Below are positions 27,864 through 37,619 of a stretch of DNA of 64,000 bases, piece after piece (position 1 is the first letter of the stretch; the number at the start of each line of letters is the position of its first letter). The DNA is from Sphingomonas aracearum (GTDB taxonomy: Bacteria > Pseudomonadota > Alphaproteobacteria > Sphingomonadales > Sphingomonadaceae), in assembly GCF_003345355.1 (NCBI RefSeq), contig NZ_QQNB01000002.1, forward strand, positions 620,001-684,000. The letters run 5' to 3'. The translations under genes and the position numbers were made by a program. Below the pieces are notes generated by a model. That model saw nothing but the letters and a program-made list of their open reading frames with translations, was not told the DNA's origin and did not search any database.

Positions 27864-28643
27864 ATGGCTCGTCGCCGCCAGATCTACGAGGGCAAGGCCA
27901 AGATCCTGTACGAGGGTCCGGAGCCCGGCACCCTGATCCAGTATTTCAAGGACGACGCCACCGCCTTCAACGCGCAGAAGAAGGGCACGATCAACGGCAA
28001 GGGCGTGCTGAACAACCGCATCAGCGAGCATGTCTTCACCCTGCTCGGCAATATCGGCGTGCCGACCCATTTCATCCGCCGCCTCAACATGCGCGAGCAG
28101 CTGATCCGCCAGGTGGAGATCGTGCCGATCGAGGTGGTGGTGCGCAACGTCGCCGCAGGCTCCCTGTCGAAGCGGCTGGGGATCGAGGAAGGCGTGCAGC
28201 TGCCGCGCACGATCATCGAATATTATTACAAGGACGATGCGCTCGGCGATCCTATGATCTCCGACGAGCATATCGCCGCCTTCGGCTGGGCCACGCAGGA
28301 GGAGATGCACGACATCGCCGACCTGGCGATCCGCACCAACGATTTCCTGTCGGGCCTGTTCGCCGGCATCGGCATCCGCCTGGTCGACTTCAAGCTGGAG
28401 TTCGGGCGCATCTGGGACAACGATTACAGCCGCATCATCCTGGCCGACGAGATCAGCCCGGACGGTTGCCGCCTGTGGGACATGACCACCAACGAGAAGC
28501 TCGACAAGGATCGCTTCCGCCGCGACCTGGGCGGCGAGGTGGAGGCCTATCAGGAGGTCGCGCGCCGGCTCGGGCTGCTGCCGGACGGCGCGGACGCGGC
28601 GGTGCTGGACCTCGAAAAGCATCGCGAGAAGCGCGGCAAGTGA
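27864..28643 (+). CDS. purC: Phosphoribosylaminoimidazole-succinocarboxamide synthase
   Basis: SAICAR synthase (259 residues), the ATP-dependent step joining aspartate to CAIR in purine biosynthesis. Family blocks are clear: [12 protein letters not shown] at the N-terminus, [47 protein letters not shown] and [15 protein letters not shown]. The length and start (ATG 27864) are typical. purS and purQ follow 2.8 kb downstream, separated by the Slam/TbpB-like pair, an insertion into what is usually a contiguous purC-purS-purQ cluster in alphaproteobacteria. Confidence 0.97.
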   Translation: MARRRQIYEGKAKILYEGPEPGTLIQYFKDDATAFNAQKKGTINGKGVLNNRISEHVFTLLGNIGVPTHFIRRLNMREQLIRQVEIVPIEVVVRNVAAGSLSKRLGIEEGVQLPRTIIEYYYKDDALGDPMISDEHIAAFGWATQEEMHDIADLAIRTNDFLSGLFAGIGIRLVDFKLEFGRIWDNDYSRIILADEISPDGCRLWDMTTNEKLDKDRFRRDLGGEVEAYQEVARRLGLLPDGADAAVLDLEKHREKRGK

Positions 28644-28675
28644 CGCGGCTGGTTACCGCCTCTTAACCATCGCTT

Positions 28676-28726
28676 GGTATCCCCGCTTCCGACACGGGCA
28701 CGGCCCGTAACGGGGGATGGGATACC
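28676..28726 (+). promoter_or_regulatory. Leader stem-loop ending at the start codon of the TbpB-like gene
   Basis: GGTATCCC at 28676-28683 pairs perfectly with GGGATACC at 28719-28726, one base before the ATG at 28728. Inside, ACGGGC/GCCCGT forms a second 6-bp stem. The purine-rich region GGGGGATGGG, the only candidate ribosome binding site, would be partly inside the outer stem. Translational control is therefore possible; alternatively the hairpin is the purC terminator, although there is no T-run. Confidence 0.45.
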
Positions 28727-28727
28727 C

Positions 28728-29984
28728 ATGCGCAATTACGTGATCTTGGCCGGCACGGCCGCCGCCCTTTCCGCTTGTGGCGGCGCCGGGCCTGAGACGA
28801 TCGGCAGCACCGCACCGGCCGGCACCGTCGGCCCGGGCTCCGGCACCAACGCCGCGACGGACATCTACGCCCAGTTCGCCAATCCGGTGGACGCCAAGAG
28901 CTACAAGGGCGTCGGCGGCACGCAGAGGCTGACCTACACCACCGACAACCGCGTCACCCAGGGGCAGCAGGGGCTGACCTATTCGGCCAACGCCTCCACC
29001 GTGCGGGACAGCGCGATCGACATCGCCTATGATCCGCGCGACGCGATCTTCACGCTGACGATCGCCGATGCGAAGTCCGGCGCCGGCACGACCGTGCGCT
29101 TCCAGGATCCGGCGCAACGCACCAACTTCGGTGGAACAACCGAGCCGCAATGGGGCACGCCCAACCTGGCGCAGCTCCCCGCCGGCGCGGCAGCGAACCG
29201 CAACGTCAACTATCTCCAGTCGGGCGGCGGCAATCCCACCTCGCTTTACGGGCAGAGCGGCACCGGCTTCGTCGATCCGGGCAACAGCACCACCCCGCCC
29301 GACGGCATGCCCGGCTCGAGCTACACCGCCTACAGCTTCTTCTACGAAAAGCCGGGCAGCACGACGAAATACGTCTCGTTCGCCGGCTACGTCGCCAACA
29401 CCGTGTCGTTCGCCAACGTCATGGCGGGCACCGAGACGCTGACGCAGGACAGCTGGACGCTGGAACGCGGCGCCTTTGCCTATGGCGCGCTGACGAACAA
29501 CAGCGCCGTGCCGACCAGCGGCTCGGCCAGCTATACCGGCTCGATGCTGGGCACCATGGTGTTCAACCCGACGCTGGACGACTCCGTGAAGAAGTCCACC
29601 TACTTCCAGTGGCTGACCGGCACCTCGACGCTGTCGGTGAATTTCGCCAGCAAGCAGGTCGGCCTGGCGGTGGACGGCTTCGTGCTCGATCCGCAATATG
29701 ATCGCTACACCACGCCGTCGATCACCGTGCCGGGCGGCGCCACCTTCAGCGGCAGCGGCTCCGCGCTGATCGACCTCGTCGGCAAGGGCGGCTTCACCGG
29801 CACCTTCCAGTCGTTCGCGTTCAAGAACGGCGCCACCACCCTGCCCGTCGCTGTTGCCGGGTCCAGCATCGACGGCGCGTTCTATGGCCCCGCCGCGGAG
29901 GAGGCCGGCGGCGGCTTCCGCGTGGTCGGCGGCGTGCCGGACCAGCGCGTGGACATTGTCGGCGCGTTCACGGGCAAGAAATGA
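28728..29984 (+). CDS. TbpB-like surface lipoprotein (transferrin-binding-protein-like domain, 418 aa)
   Basis: The N-terminus has a lipoprotein signal with lipobox LSAC (Cys at 17). The rest is Gly/Ser/Thr-rich beta structure. The C-terminal part follows the TbpB/HpuA-like beta-barrel pattern (FSGSGSALIDLVGKGGFTGT, then AGSSIDGAFYGPAAEEAGG, GGFRVVGG), where the paired GxFYGPxAxExGG motif is diagnostic. The stop overlaps the start of a Slam gene by 4 bases, and Slam proteins export such lipoproteins to the outer surface. The ligand is unknown; in free-living alphaproteobacteria it is unlikely to be host transferrin. Confidence 0.85.
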   Translation: MRNYVILAGTAAALSACGGAGPETIGSTAPAGTVGPGSGTNAATDIYAQFANPVDAKSYKGVGGTQRLTYTTDNRVTQGQQGLTYSANASTVRDSAIDIAYDPRDAIFTLTIADAKSGAGTTVRFQDPAQRTNFGGTTEPQWGTPNLAQLPAGAAANRNVNYLQSGGGNPTSLYGQSGTGFVDPGNSTTPPDGMPGSSYTAYSFFYEKPGSTTKYVSFAGYVANTVSFANVMAGTETLTQDSWTLERGAFAYGALTNNSAVPTSGSASYTGSMLGTMVFNPTLDDSVKKSTYFQWLTGTSTLSVNFASKQVGLAVDGFVLDPQYDRYTTPSITVPGGATFSGSGSALIDLVGKGGFTGTFQSFAFKNGATTLPVAVAGSSIDGAFYGPAAEEAGGGFRVVGGVPDQRVDIVGAFTGKK

Positions 29985-31351
29985 TGTTCCGGCGCGGCGT
30001 TCCTTGCGTCGCGCTGGCCCTGCTCTCCGCCACACCGGCCCTCGCAGACGAGGCGCCGGGCGAGCAGACCTGCGCGAACGGCACCTGCCAGGTGCGGCTG
30101 ACGCCCGCCCAGGTGCTGGCCAGGGCCGAGCAACTGGTGCGGGCAGGACAGTTCGAAGAAGCCAAGCCGCTTCTCCTGGCCCTGCTGAAGGCACCCGGCT
30201 ACACCTTTCAGGCGCGCTATCTCGCCGGCTATTCGGCGATGAAGGCCGGCAAGTGGAAAAGCGCGGCCGGCATCTTCCGCCGCATCCTGGTCGAGGATCC
30301 CGGGCAGACCCAGGTCCGGCTCGATTATGGCCGCGTGCTGCTGGCGATGGGCAAGACCGCCAGCGCCGATCACCAGCTGCGGCTCGCCGGCGAGGCACAG
30401 GATCTGCCGCCGGAGGTCGCCCGCACGATCCGTTCGGTACGCAACATCATCCGCTCGCGCCGCGCCTGGTCGCTGAACGTGGACTTCGGCATCGCGCCGG
30501 ACAGCAACATCAACAACGCCACCGGATCGGACACGGTGACGATCCTGTTCGGCAACCAGCCGATCCCGCTCTCCCTCGACAAGGCGGCGCAGGCCAAGTC
30601 GGGCCTGGGCATCACCGGCTCGTTCGACGGCAGCCTGCGCCTGCCGATCGCCAAGGACGGCAGCAAGCTGTGGCTGGTCGACGTCAACGGCTTCGGCACG
30701 CAGTACAAGGGCTCGTCCTTTGACGATCTCTATCTCGAGGCGGCGACCGGTCCGGAGTTCAAGCTGTCCGAGCGCGCCCGGGTGCGCATCGAAGGCCTTG
30801 TCGCCGAGCGCGACTATGGCAACCGCATCGCCAGCCGCCAGGCCGGCGTGAAGGGCGGCGCGGAGCTGACCGTCGGCCAGACCAACCGCCTCGGCCTGCA
30901 GTTCGACCTGCGGCGTACCTGGACACGCTTCGACGACGGCTATAGCGGCTGGCAGGGCGGCCTTTACGCCACCTACGAGCGGGTGGTGGCCAAGTCGCTG
31001 ATCGCCTCGGCCAGCCTGTTCGCCCGGCGCGACTGGCTGAAGACGGATGCGTATTCCAGCACGGAAGTGGGCGGCATCCTGGGGATCGGTGGCGAGCTGC
31101 CGAAAGGCTTCAATTTCGGCATCAGCGGCGGATTGTCGCGCGCGGTCTACGACGCGCCCCTGTACCTGTTCGCCAACGACCCCCGTCGCGACTGGCGGTA
31201 CAATGCGCGGGTGACGATCGGCAACCGCGCGGTGCGCGTGCTCGGCCTGTCGCCGACGATCCAGTACACCTATGGCCGCGCCGATTCGAGCCTGCCGCTG
31301 TTCGCCACCGAGCGCAGCCGCTTCCGGCTCACCCTTGCCCGCTATTTCTGA
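29981..31351 (+). CDS. Slam-type surface lipoprotein assembly modifier (456 aa)
   Basis: Outer-membrane protein of the Slam (DUF560) family. There is a signal peptide ending ATPALA (about 22), a periplasmic TPR-like N-terminal domain (QVLARAEQLVRAGQFEEAKP, then RYLAGYSAMKAGKW, TQVRLDYGRVLLAMGK), and a C-terminal beta-barrel ending in RFRLTLARYF. Slam proteins move TbpB-like lipoproteins across the outer membrane, and the gene directly upstream encodes one, with ATGA overlap. A second ATG (29984) would shorten it by one residue. The pair is a self-contained unit placed between purC and purS. Confidence 0.88.
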   Translation: MMFRRGVPCVALALLSATPALADEAPGEQTCANGTCQVRLTPAQVLARAEQLVRAGQFEEAKPLLLALLKAPGYTFQARYLAGYSAMKAGKWKSAAGIFRRILVEDPGQTQVRLDYGRVLLAMGKTASADHQLRLAGEAQDLPPEVARTIRSVRNIIRSRRAWSLNVDFGIAPDSNINNATGSDTVTILFGNQPIPLSLDKAAQAKSGLGITGSFDGSLRLPIAKDGSKLWLVDVNGFGTQYKGSSFDDLYLEAATGPEFKLSERARVRIEGLVAERDYGNRIASRQAGVKGGAELTVGQTNRLGLQFDLRRTWTRFDDGYSGWQGGLYATYERVVAKSLIASASLFARRDWLKTDAYSSTEVGGILGIGGELPKGFNFGISGGLSRAVYDAPLYLFANDPRRDWRYNARVTIGNRAVRVLGLSPTIQYTYGRADSSLPLFATERSRFRLTLARYF

Positions 31352-31386
31352 CCCGGGTTGCTCCCGGGCCACGCACCCGGCATAGG
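31352..31386 (+). promoter_or_regulatory. Hairpin plus sigma70-like promoter before purS
   Basis: CCCGGG-TTGCT-CCCGGG (31352-31368) forms a stem-loop at the stop of the Slam gene and could end its transcript. Overlapping it, TTGCTC (31358-31363), a 17-base spacer and CATAGG (31381-31386) give a plausible promoter 36 bases upstream of purS. Both readings rest on pattern alone. Confidence 0.45.
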
Positions 31387-31421
31387 CGCAGACACTCCGC
31401 GCGCAACCGGGAAGCCCGTTC

Positions 31422-31648
31422 ATGAAACTCCGCATCTTCGTCACCCTCAAGCCCGGCGTGCTCGATCCGCAGGGCAAGGCGATCGGCAAGGCGTTGCAGG
31501 GTCTCGGCTTTCAGGGCGTCAACGACGTGCGCCAGGGCAAGCTGATCGAGCTGGACGTGGCGGACGACACGACCGACGCCGCGATCGACGAGATGTGCCG
31601 CACCCTGCTCGCGAACACGGTGATCGAGAACTACCGGGTGGAGCGGGC

Positions 31649-31652
<4 letters not shown>
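31422..31652 (+). CDS. purS: Phosphoribosylformylglycinamidine synthase subunit PurS
   Basis: Small subunit (76 residues) of the three-part FGAM synthase (PurS-PurQ-PurL) that links the glutaminase to the synthase. Family features are [20 protein letters not shown] and [17 protein letters not shown]. The length is typical (about 78-84). The stop overlaps purQ by 4 bases (ATGA). purL is not in the window; after purQ the next gene is on the other strand. Confidence 0.95.
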
Positions 31653-32320
<668 letters not shown>

Positions 32321-32338
32321 GAATCGCGGCGGGCCGCC

Positions 32339-33640
32339 TCAGAGCTCCGCCACCAGTTGCACGAAACTGTCGGCGCGCTCGTGCAGGCGGCCGGCCGAGT
32401 CCGAGAGCAGCTGTGACAGGCCGGCCAGCGTCTCCGCCTCGCCACCCAGCGCCGCCGCGCCCTCGCTGATCTGGCCGGCGCGCGCGCCGATGTCCGCGCC
32501 GGCATCCACCGATTGCTCGACGGTGGCGGCAATGCCGAACGTCGCTTCGCGCTGCTCCTCCACCGCCTGGTCGATGGAAGCGGAGATGGTGGCGATCGCT
32601 TCCACTGCCTGCTCGATCTCGCCATGGCCCGCCACCACCGCATCCAGCGTGCGGTGGATGTGGTGCACATGGTCGGCGATGTGCCGCGCCGCCGTGCCGG
32701 TCTGCGTCGAAAGTGCCTTTACCTCCTGCGCCACCACGCCGAAGCCGAGCCCCGCCTCGCCTGCCCGGCTCGCCTCGATGCCCGCGTTCAGGGCCAGGAG
32801 GTTGGTCTTGCGCGCGATCTCCTGGATCAGCGCCAGCATCTCGTCGATCGCCCGCGCGCTCTGGGTCAGCGCCGCCATGTGCGAACCCGACGCGCGAACG
32901 CAGTCATATGCCTCCCGGCGGCGGGCGCGGGCATCGCCGCTGTCATGGGCGATCCGCTCGATCGCATGGGCCAGCCCCCGCCCCCGCGCGGCGATCTCGC
33001 CCAGGGCGACCACCGTCTGCTCGGCGGCGGCGGCGACGGACGCGGAATCTATGCGGTTGGCGGCCGCACGCGTCGCCATGCCCTGCGACAGGGCGCGCAC
33101 CCGCTCCGCCGCCTGCACCAGGCCGTGCGACAAGGCGGTGACCTCGCGCGTGAAGCCGCGCCCGGCGGCGTCCACCGCCTCGGCCCGCGCGGCCCGCGAC
33201 CGGGCGATCTCCACCTCGCGCCGCGCCGCCAGCCGCACGAAATCGCGATTGTCGAGCGTGCGGTGGAACCGCCCGCCGCGCGTGAGGATCAGGCCTTCCA
33301 CCGACGTGCCGGCATGGATGTCGAGCAGCTCGTCCAGCGGGCGATCCGCATCCTCGATCGGGCAAGCGCGGATCAGGGCGTCCAGCGACCGGCCGAAGCT
33401 GGGGTTCTGCATCAGCGCATGGCCGAACGGATTGAACAGGATCCCGCGCACGTCCAGTTCGGTGATGGCGCCCAGCGGGCGGCGCTCCTCGTCCACCACC
33501 GCCAGCAGGCGGAGATCGGGTTGCGCGCGAAAGATGCCGATCACCTCCGCAAGGCTGGCGCTGCTCTGCACATGGTCGACGCTCATGCTGGTAAATCCGA
33601 AAGGAGAGGCTGGACGCAGACGCACAGGATCGAGCAACAT
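32339..33640 (-). CDS. Soluble methyl-accepting chemotaxis-type transducer with CBS-like N-terminus (433 aa)
   Basis: No transmembrane segment is visible, so the protein is probably cytoplasmic. Residues about 20-135 resemble a CBS-pair sensor module ([45 protein letters not shown]) of the kind found with GGDEF/EAL domains. The C-terminal half is a methyl-accepting signalling domain with the conserved hairpin tip ([20 protein letters not shown], then [13 protein letters not shown]). Two starts are possible: ATG 33640 and ATG 33586 (MSVDHVQ); neither has a good ribosome binding site. No che genes are nearby. It may act on a non-motility pathway or on flagella elsewhere. Confidence 0.88.
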   Translation of the reverse strand: MLLDPVRLRPASPFGFTSMSVDHVQSSASLAEVIGIFRAQPDLRLLAVVDEERRPLGAITELDVRGILFNPFGHALMQNPSFGRSLDALIRACPIEDADRPLDELLDIHAGTSVEGLILTRGGRFHRTLDNRDFVRLAARREVEIARSRAARAEAVDAAGRGFTREVTALSHGLVQAAERVRALSQGMATRAAANRIDSASVAAAAEQTVVALGEIAARGRGLAHAIERIAHDSGDARARRREAYDCVRASGSHMAALTQSARAIDEMLALIQEIARKTNLLALNAGIEASRAGEAGLGFGVVAQEVKALSTQTGTAARHIADHVHHIHRTLDAVVAGHGEIEQAVEAIATISASIDQAVEEQREATFGIAATVEQSVDAGADIGARAGQISEGAAALGGEAETLAGLSQLLSDSAGRLHERADSFVQLVAEL

Positions 33641-33756
33641 GGATCAGTCTGTAGGAAGGAAAAGGTGAAGGCCGCGTTAGGGATTTGTGACAAGGCGATG
33701 ACGATTGCGTCCTTTGTCGCAAATCGGCAGCATCCCGCCCGGAGGGAGGACAAGAT

Positions 33757-34182
33757 ATGCACAGCCCGATCCTGCAACCCGTGGTGGCGCTGATCGCCTG
33801 GACGTTCGTGATGTTCGCGTGGATGATGGTCACGCGTTTCTCGGCCCTGTCGGCGGCCGGGCTCCGCCTGAACAAAATGGTGGGCACCACGTCGGCGCAC
33901 GCGGACAAGGGGCTGCCCGCCAGGGCGCAGTGGAAGGCGCACAACTACAACCACCTGCTGGAGCAGCCGGTGCTGTTCTATGCGGTGTGCGGCGTGCTGG
34001 CACTGACCGGCACGGGCGGCGGGTTCAACCTGGCGCTCGCCTGGATCTATGTCGCCCTGCGGATCGCGCACAGCCTCTGGCAGGCGACGGTGAACCGCGT
34101 GTCCGTCCGCTTCTACCTGTTCCTCGCCGCCACGGTGGCGCTGGCCGCAATGACGCTGCACGCGGCCATGGCGGTGTTCTGA
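33757..34182 (+). CDS. MAPEG family membrane protein (141 aa)
   Basis: Four hydrophobic segments (about 7-25, 72-88, 92-108, 116-136) and the loop ADKGLPARAQWKAHNYNHLL, EQPVLFYAVCGVLAL fit the MAPEG family (membrane-associated proteins in eicosanoid and glutathione metabolism). Bacterial MAPEG proteins of this length are mostly uncharacterised, some with glutathione transferase or peroxidase activity. The ATG follows GGAGG by about 9 bases (GGAGGACAAGAT). It is divergent from the chemotaxis-type gene with no evident functional link. Confidence 0.85.
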   Translation: MHSPILQPVVALIAWTFVMFAWMMVTRFSALSAAGLRLNKMVGTTSAHADKGLPARAQWKAHNYNHLLEQPVLFYAVCGVLALTGTGGGFNLALAWIYVALRIAHSLWQATVNRVSVRFYLFLAATVALAAMTLHAAMAVF

Positions 34183-34210
34183 CGCTTTGGATCCGGCGAG
34201 GATTCAGCCG

Positions 34211-34284
34211 TCGTTGCGAGCGTAGCGAAGCAACCCAGAGCGGCGCGCGGAACACTGGATTGCTTCGCGGCGCTCGCAATGACG
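34211..34284. repeat. Intergenic palindromic repeat element (74 bp)
   Basis: The arms TCGTTGCGAGCGTAGCGAAG (34211-34230) and TTGCTTCGCGGCGCTCGCAA (34260-34279) plus TGACG are near-inverted copies enclosing about 30 bases. Elements with the pattern TTGCGAGCG...GAAGCAA / TTGCTTCG...CTCGCAATGAC are common dispersed intergenic repeats in alphaproteobacteria. It lies between the MAPEG gene and the 3' end of the Mfd-like gene and may also act as a terminator for both. Confidence 0.75.
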
Positions 34285-34365
34285 GGTGGATGCTGGTTAT
34301 CATGCTCTATCGGACGGCAGCGATCCGACCAAGGCCGGCAAAGGCGCAAGTTCACCGGTCAGGCC

Positions 34366-37300
34366 TCACCCGCCCACTTCCTCCAGCACCGCCTCCACCC
34401 GCGCGAGCCGGTCGCGCGCATCCTCGATTCGCTCGGCCAGCAGCAGGCGGTCGCCCTTCTTCGCCAATCCGGCCATCTCACCCGCAAAGTCGCGGCGCGG
34501 GGTGAAGGCGATGGCGGCCGGCCCGGCATCGATACGGGCGATCCGCGCAGCACGGGCTTGGGCGCGGACACGGGCGATCGCGAGCAAGGTGGACGCCCCG
34601 TCGGGCAGCGCACCGAACCGATCCTCCATTTCCGCTTCCAACGCGTCGATCTCCGCGCGGTCCTCGGCACGCGCCAGCCGCCCGTAGAAGGTCACGCGCA
34701 GCTCCGGCTCCGGCATCCACTCCTCCGGCAGGCGCCCGTCCAGGCCCAGGTGCAGTTCGGGCGACCAGCGCTCGACATCCTCGCCGCGCGCCGCGCGCAA
34801 CGCCGCTTCCAGCAGGTGCTGGTACAGGTCGATGCCGATCAGCTTCATGTGCCCGGCCTGCGCCTCGCCCAGCAGGTCGCCGGCCCCGCGCATGTCGAGG
34901 TCCTGCGCGCTGATCGCAAAGCCCGCGCCCAGCCGGTCGAACGCTTCCAGCGTGCGCAGGCGCTTGAGCGTCCGGGGGGCGATCTCCTTGTCCGGTTCCG
35001 TGAGCAGCAGCACCTGCCCGCGCCGCACCCCGCGGCCGACGCGCCCGCGCAACTGATGCAACTGGCTGAGGCCGAACCGGTCCGCCCGCCAGATCACCAT
35101 GGTGTTGGCGCGCGGCACATCCAGCCCCGCCTCGATGATGTTGGTGGCGAGCAGCACGTCCCCTTCGCCGCTGCCGAAGCGCACCATCGCCTCGTCGATC
35201 TCCGCCGCCGGCATCTTGCCATGCGCCTGCAGCACCTCCAGCTCCGGCACCAGCCGCTCCAGCAGCGCGGCCAGCGAGGCCATGTCCTCGATCCGCGGCA
35301 CCACCACGAAGCTCTGCCCGCCACGGCTGCGTTCCCGCAGCAGGGCGGCGCGCACCGTCGCCTCGTCGAACGCGCCCACCGCGGTGCGGATCGGCTGGCG
35401 GCGCGACGGCGGCGTGGCGATCACCGAAAGCTGCTGGATGCCGACCAGCGCCGTCTGCAGCGTTCGCGGGATCGGCGTGGCGCTGAGCGTCAGCACATGG
35501 CCGGCGCCCAGGTCGCGCAGGCGCGTCTTGTCGGCCGCGCCGAACCGCTGTTCCTCGTCCACGATGACCAGCGCCAGCTTCTGGTAGGCGATCCCCTTGC
35601 CCGCCACCGCGCCGGTGCCGACCACCACCTGGATGGAGCCATCGGCAAGCCCCGCCTTGACCCGCTTCTTCTCCGCCGCGCTCGACAGGCGCGACAGGCC
35701 TGCCACGGCAATGTCGGTGCCCTCGAACCGCTCGGCGAACGTTTCCAGATGCTGGCGCGCCAGCACCGTGGTGGGCGCCGCAATCGCCACCTGATAGCCC
35801 GACAGCGCCGCCAGCGCCGCCGCGCGCAACGCCACCTCGGTCTTGCCGAAGCCGACATCGCCGATCACCAGCCGGTCCATCGGCGTGCCGGAGGCGAGGT
35901 CGGCGCGCACCGCCTCGATCGCCCGCGCCTGGTCGCGCGTTTCCGCATAGGGGAAGCCGGCGGCAAAGCGCTCGTAGGCGGCGATCTCCGGCTCCAGCAC
36001 CGGGGCGGTCCGGTCACCACGTTCTTCCGCCATGGCCACCATCGCGCGGGCCGTTTCGGCCACCGCGGCGTCCACCGCGCCGCGCCGCTTCTCCCAGCTC
36101 GACCCGTCCAGCTTGTCCAGCCGCACGGAGTCCGCGTCGCCACCATAGCGCCACAGCCGATCCGCCTCCGTGACCGGAACCAGCCGCACGCCGCCTTCGG
36201 CATAGGTGATGGCGATGGCGTCGCCCGGCTCCGCTTCGCCATCGGCCGGCATCGGCTCCAGCCCGGTGACGGTGCCGATGCCATGATCCTCGTGCACCAC
36301 CACGTCGCCGATGCGGATCTCGCCGGTGCCGAACAGCGCCGTGTCCGCCGGGCCGGTCTGCGCGTCGCTGCGTTCGGCCCGGCTGCCGAGCAGGTCGGCG
36401 GCCGCCACCGCCACCACGCCCCCGCCGGCAAACCCGCGATCGACCGGCGCTTCCAGCAGCAGCGCGCTGCCCGCCTCGGCGGCGCGTACCTCGCTCCAGG
36501 ACGCGACCGGGACCAGCTCCCGCTTCAGCGCCTTCTCCGCGCGGGATCGCAGGAACCGCAGGTCGCGCGCGCTGCCGAGCAGCACCAGCCGGTCCCCCGC
36601 CCCCGTCGCTTCGGCTGCGGCCCTGGCAAAGGCCCTGAGCGGCGAGCGATGCTCGATGAACCGCGGCGGTGCCTCGCCGCCATCGGCGAGCGTCAGCGCC
36701 GGATGGCCTGCCGCCGCCTTCTCCCAGGTCTTGCCGTCCGCCACCGCCTTGATCGCCCGCTTCGGCCGGCGTCGCTCGGCATCGGCGGCAAGCGCCAGGA
36801 AGCGGCGGCGGCGGTCCTCGGCGGCGGCCTCCACGGCAAGCTGCGCGCCGGGCAGATGGTCGGCCAGGGTCACGCCACTGCCCTCCAGCACCGGCTCCGA
36901 AACGCGGCCGAGTTCCTGCGCGGGGACATCCTCCGTGGTGCGCTGCGTGCCCGGATCGTATCGGCGCACGAACTCGATGCGCCCGTCCACCGCCTCGATC
37001 CTGAGCGGTACCTCGGCATCGGCGGGATAGACGTCCAGCACCTGCCCGCGCAGCGCCACTTCGCCCGGCTCGTCGACGCGATCGTCGTCCACATAGCCCG
37101 CCTCGACCAGCTGCCCGTGGAGAGCGGCAAGATCGGCCTCCTCCCCTGCGGCGACCCGCGGCGGTGCGGCGTCGAAGGCGGCGGGCGCAGGATATAGCCG
37201 TCCCAGCGCCTCGCCGGTCACGACAAAGGCGATCGGCCGCCGCTCCTTGGCTGCCTGGGCGAGACGCAGGCGGCGCAGCGCGGCCACGCGCAGGCCGATA

Positions 37301-37554
37301 TTGGCGGGAGAGGCCGGCGCCTCGTCCCCGGGCAGCGCGTCGCTGCCGGGGCAGAAGACCACCTCGGCCCCCGGCGCCATCGCCGCAAGCGCCCCGGCGA
37401 CGGCCATCGCGCGCGGCTCGCCGCTGGCCGCGAACATCACGTCGCCCTTCACCAGCGCATCGGCCAGCTGCGCGGCCACGGCACCGGCGGTCAGTTCGGC
37501 CAGTTCGGGCTTGGGGGCAAGAACGGCGGCGGCAGGATCGGCAACGGCCGGCAT
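34366..37554 (-). CDS. Mfd-like transcription-repair coupling helicase (1062 aa)
   Basis: The domain order matches Mfd: N-terminal UvrB-like region (about 1-330), RNA-polymerase-interaction-type domain (IRIGDVVVHEDHGIGTVTGL, about 410-430), superfamily 2 helicase with Walker A GDVGFGKTEVALRAAALAAL, DEEQRFG box and SATPIPRTLQTAL, motif VI region (QLRGRVGRGVRRGQVLLL), and C-terminal TRCF-type domain. It is about 90 residues shorter than typical Mfd (about 1150), with DEEQ in place of DEEH. The start MPAVADP at 37554 is preferred since sequence upstream is not family-like. It lies downstream of the DHH phosphoesterase and may be a second, divergent Mfd; whether a canonical one exists cannot be seen. 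Confidence 0.85.
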   Translation of the reverse strand: MPAVADPAAAVLAPKPELAELTAGAVAAQLADALVKGDVMFAASGEPRAMAVAGALAAMAPGAEVVFCPGSDALPGDEAPASPANIGLRVAALRRLRLAQAAKERRPIAFVVTGEALGRLYPAPAAFDAAPPRVAAGEEADLAALHGQLVEAGYVDDDRVDEPGEVALRGQVLDVYPADAEVPLRIEAVDGRIEFVRRYDPGTQRTTEDVPAQELGRVSEPVLEGSGVTLADHLPGAQLAVEAAAEDRRRRFLALAADAERRRPKRAIKAVADGKTWEKAAAGHPALTLADGGEAPPRFIEHRSPLRAFARAAAEATGAGDRLVLLGSARDLRFLRSRAEKALKRELVPVASWSEVRAAEAGSALLLEAPVDRGFAGGGVVAVAAADLLGSRAERSDAQTGPADTALFGTGEIRIGDVVVHEDHGIGTVTGLEPMPADGEAEPGDAIAITYAEGGVRLVPVTEADRLWRYGGDADSVRLDKLDGSSWEKRRGAVDAAVAETARAMVAMAEERGDRTAPVLEPEIAAYERFAAGFPYAETRDQARAIEAVRADLASGTPMDRLVIGDVGFGKTEVALRAAALAALSGYQVAIAAPTTVLARQHLETFAERFEGTDIAVAGLSRLSSAAEKKRVKAGLADGSIQVVVGTGAVAGKGIAYQKLALVIVDEEQRFGAADKTRLRDLGAGHVLTLSATPIPRTLQTALVGIQQLSVIATPPSRRQPIRTAVGAFDEATVRAALLRERSRGGQSFVVVPRIEDMASLAALLERLVPELEVLQAHGKMPAAEIDEAMVRFGSGEGDVLLATNIIEAGLDVPRANTMVIWRADRFGLSQLHQLRGRVGRGVRRGQVLLLTEPDKEIAPRTLKRLRTLEAFDRLGAGFAISAQDLDMRGAGDLLGEAQAGHMKLIGIDLYQHLLEAALRAARGEDVERWSPELHLGLDGRLPEEWMPEPELRVTFYGRLARAEDRAEIDALEAEMEDRFGALPDGASTLLAIARVRAQARAARIARIDAGPAAIAFTPRRDFAGEMAGLAKKGDRLLLAERIEDARDRLARVEAVLEEVGG

Positions 37555-37619
37555 GATGAAAAACCCCCTGAGTTCGAAGCCTTGCCGAACGAGCCGGGTC
37601 TGCGCCGGTTCCGGACCGG

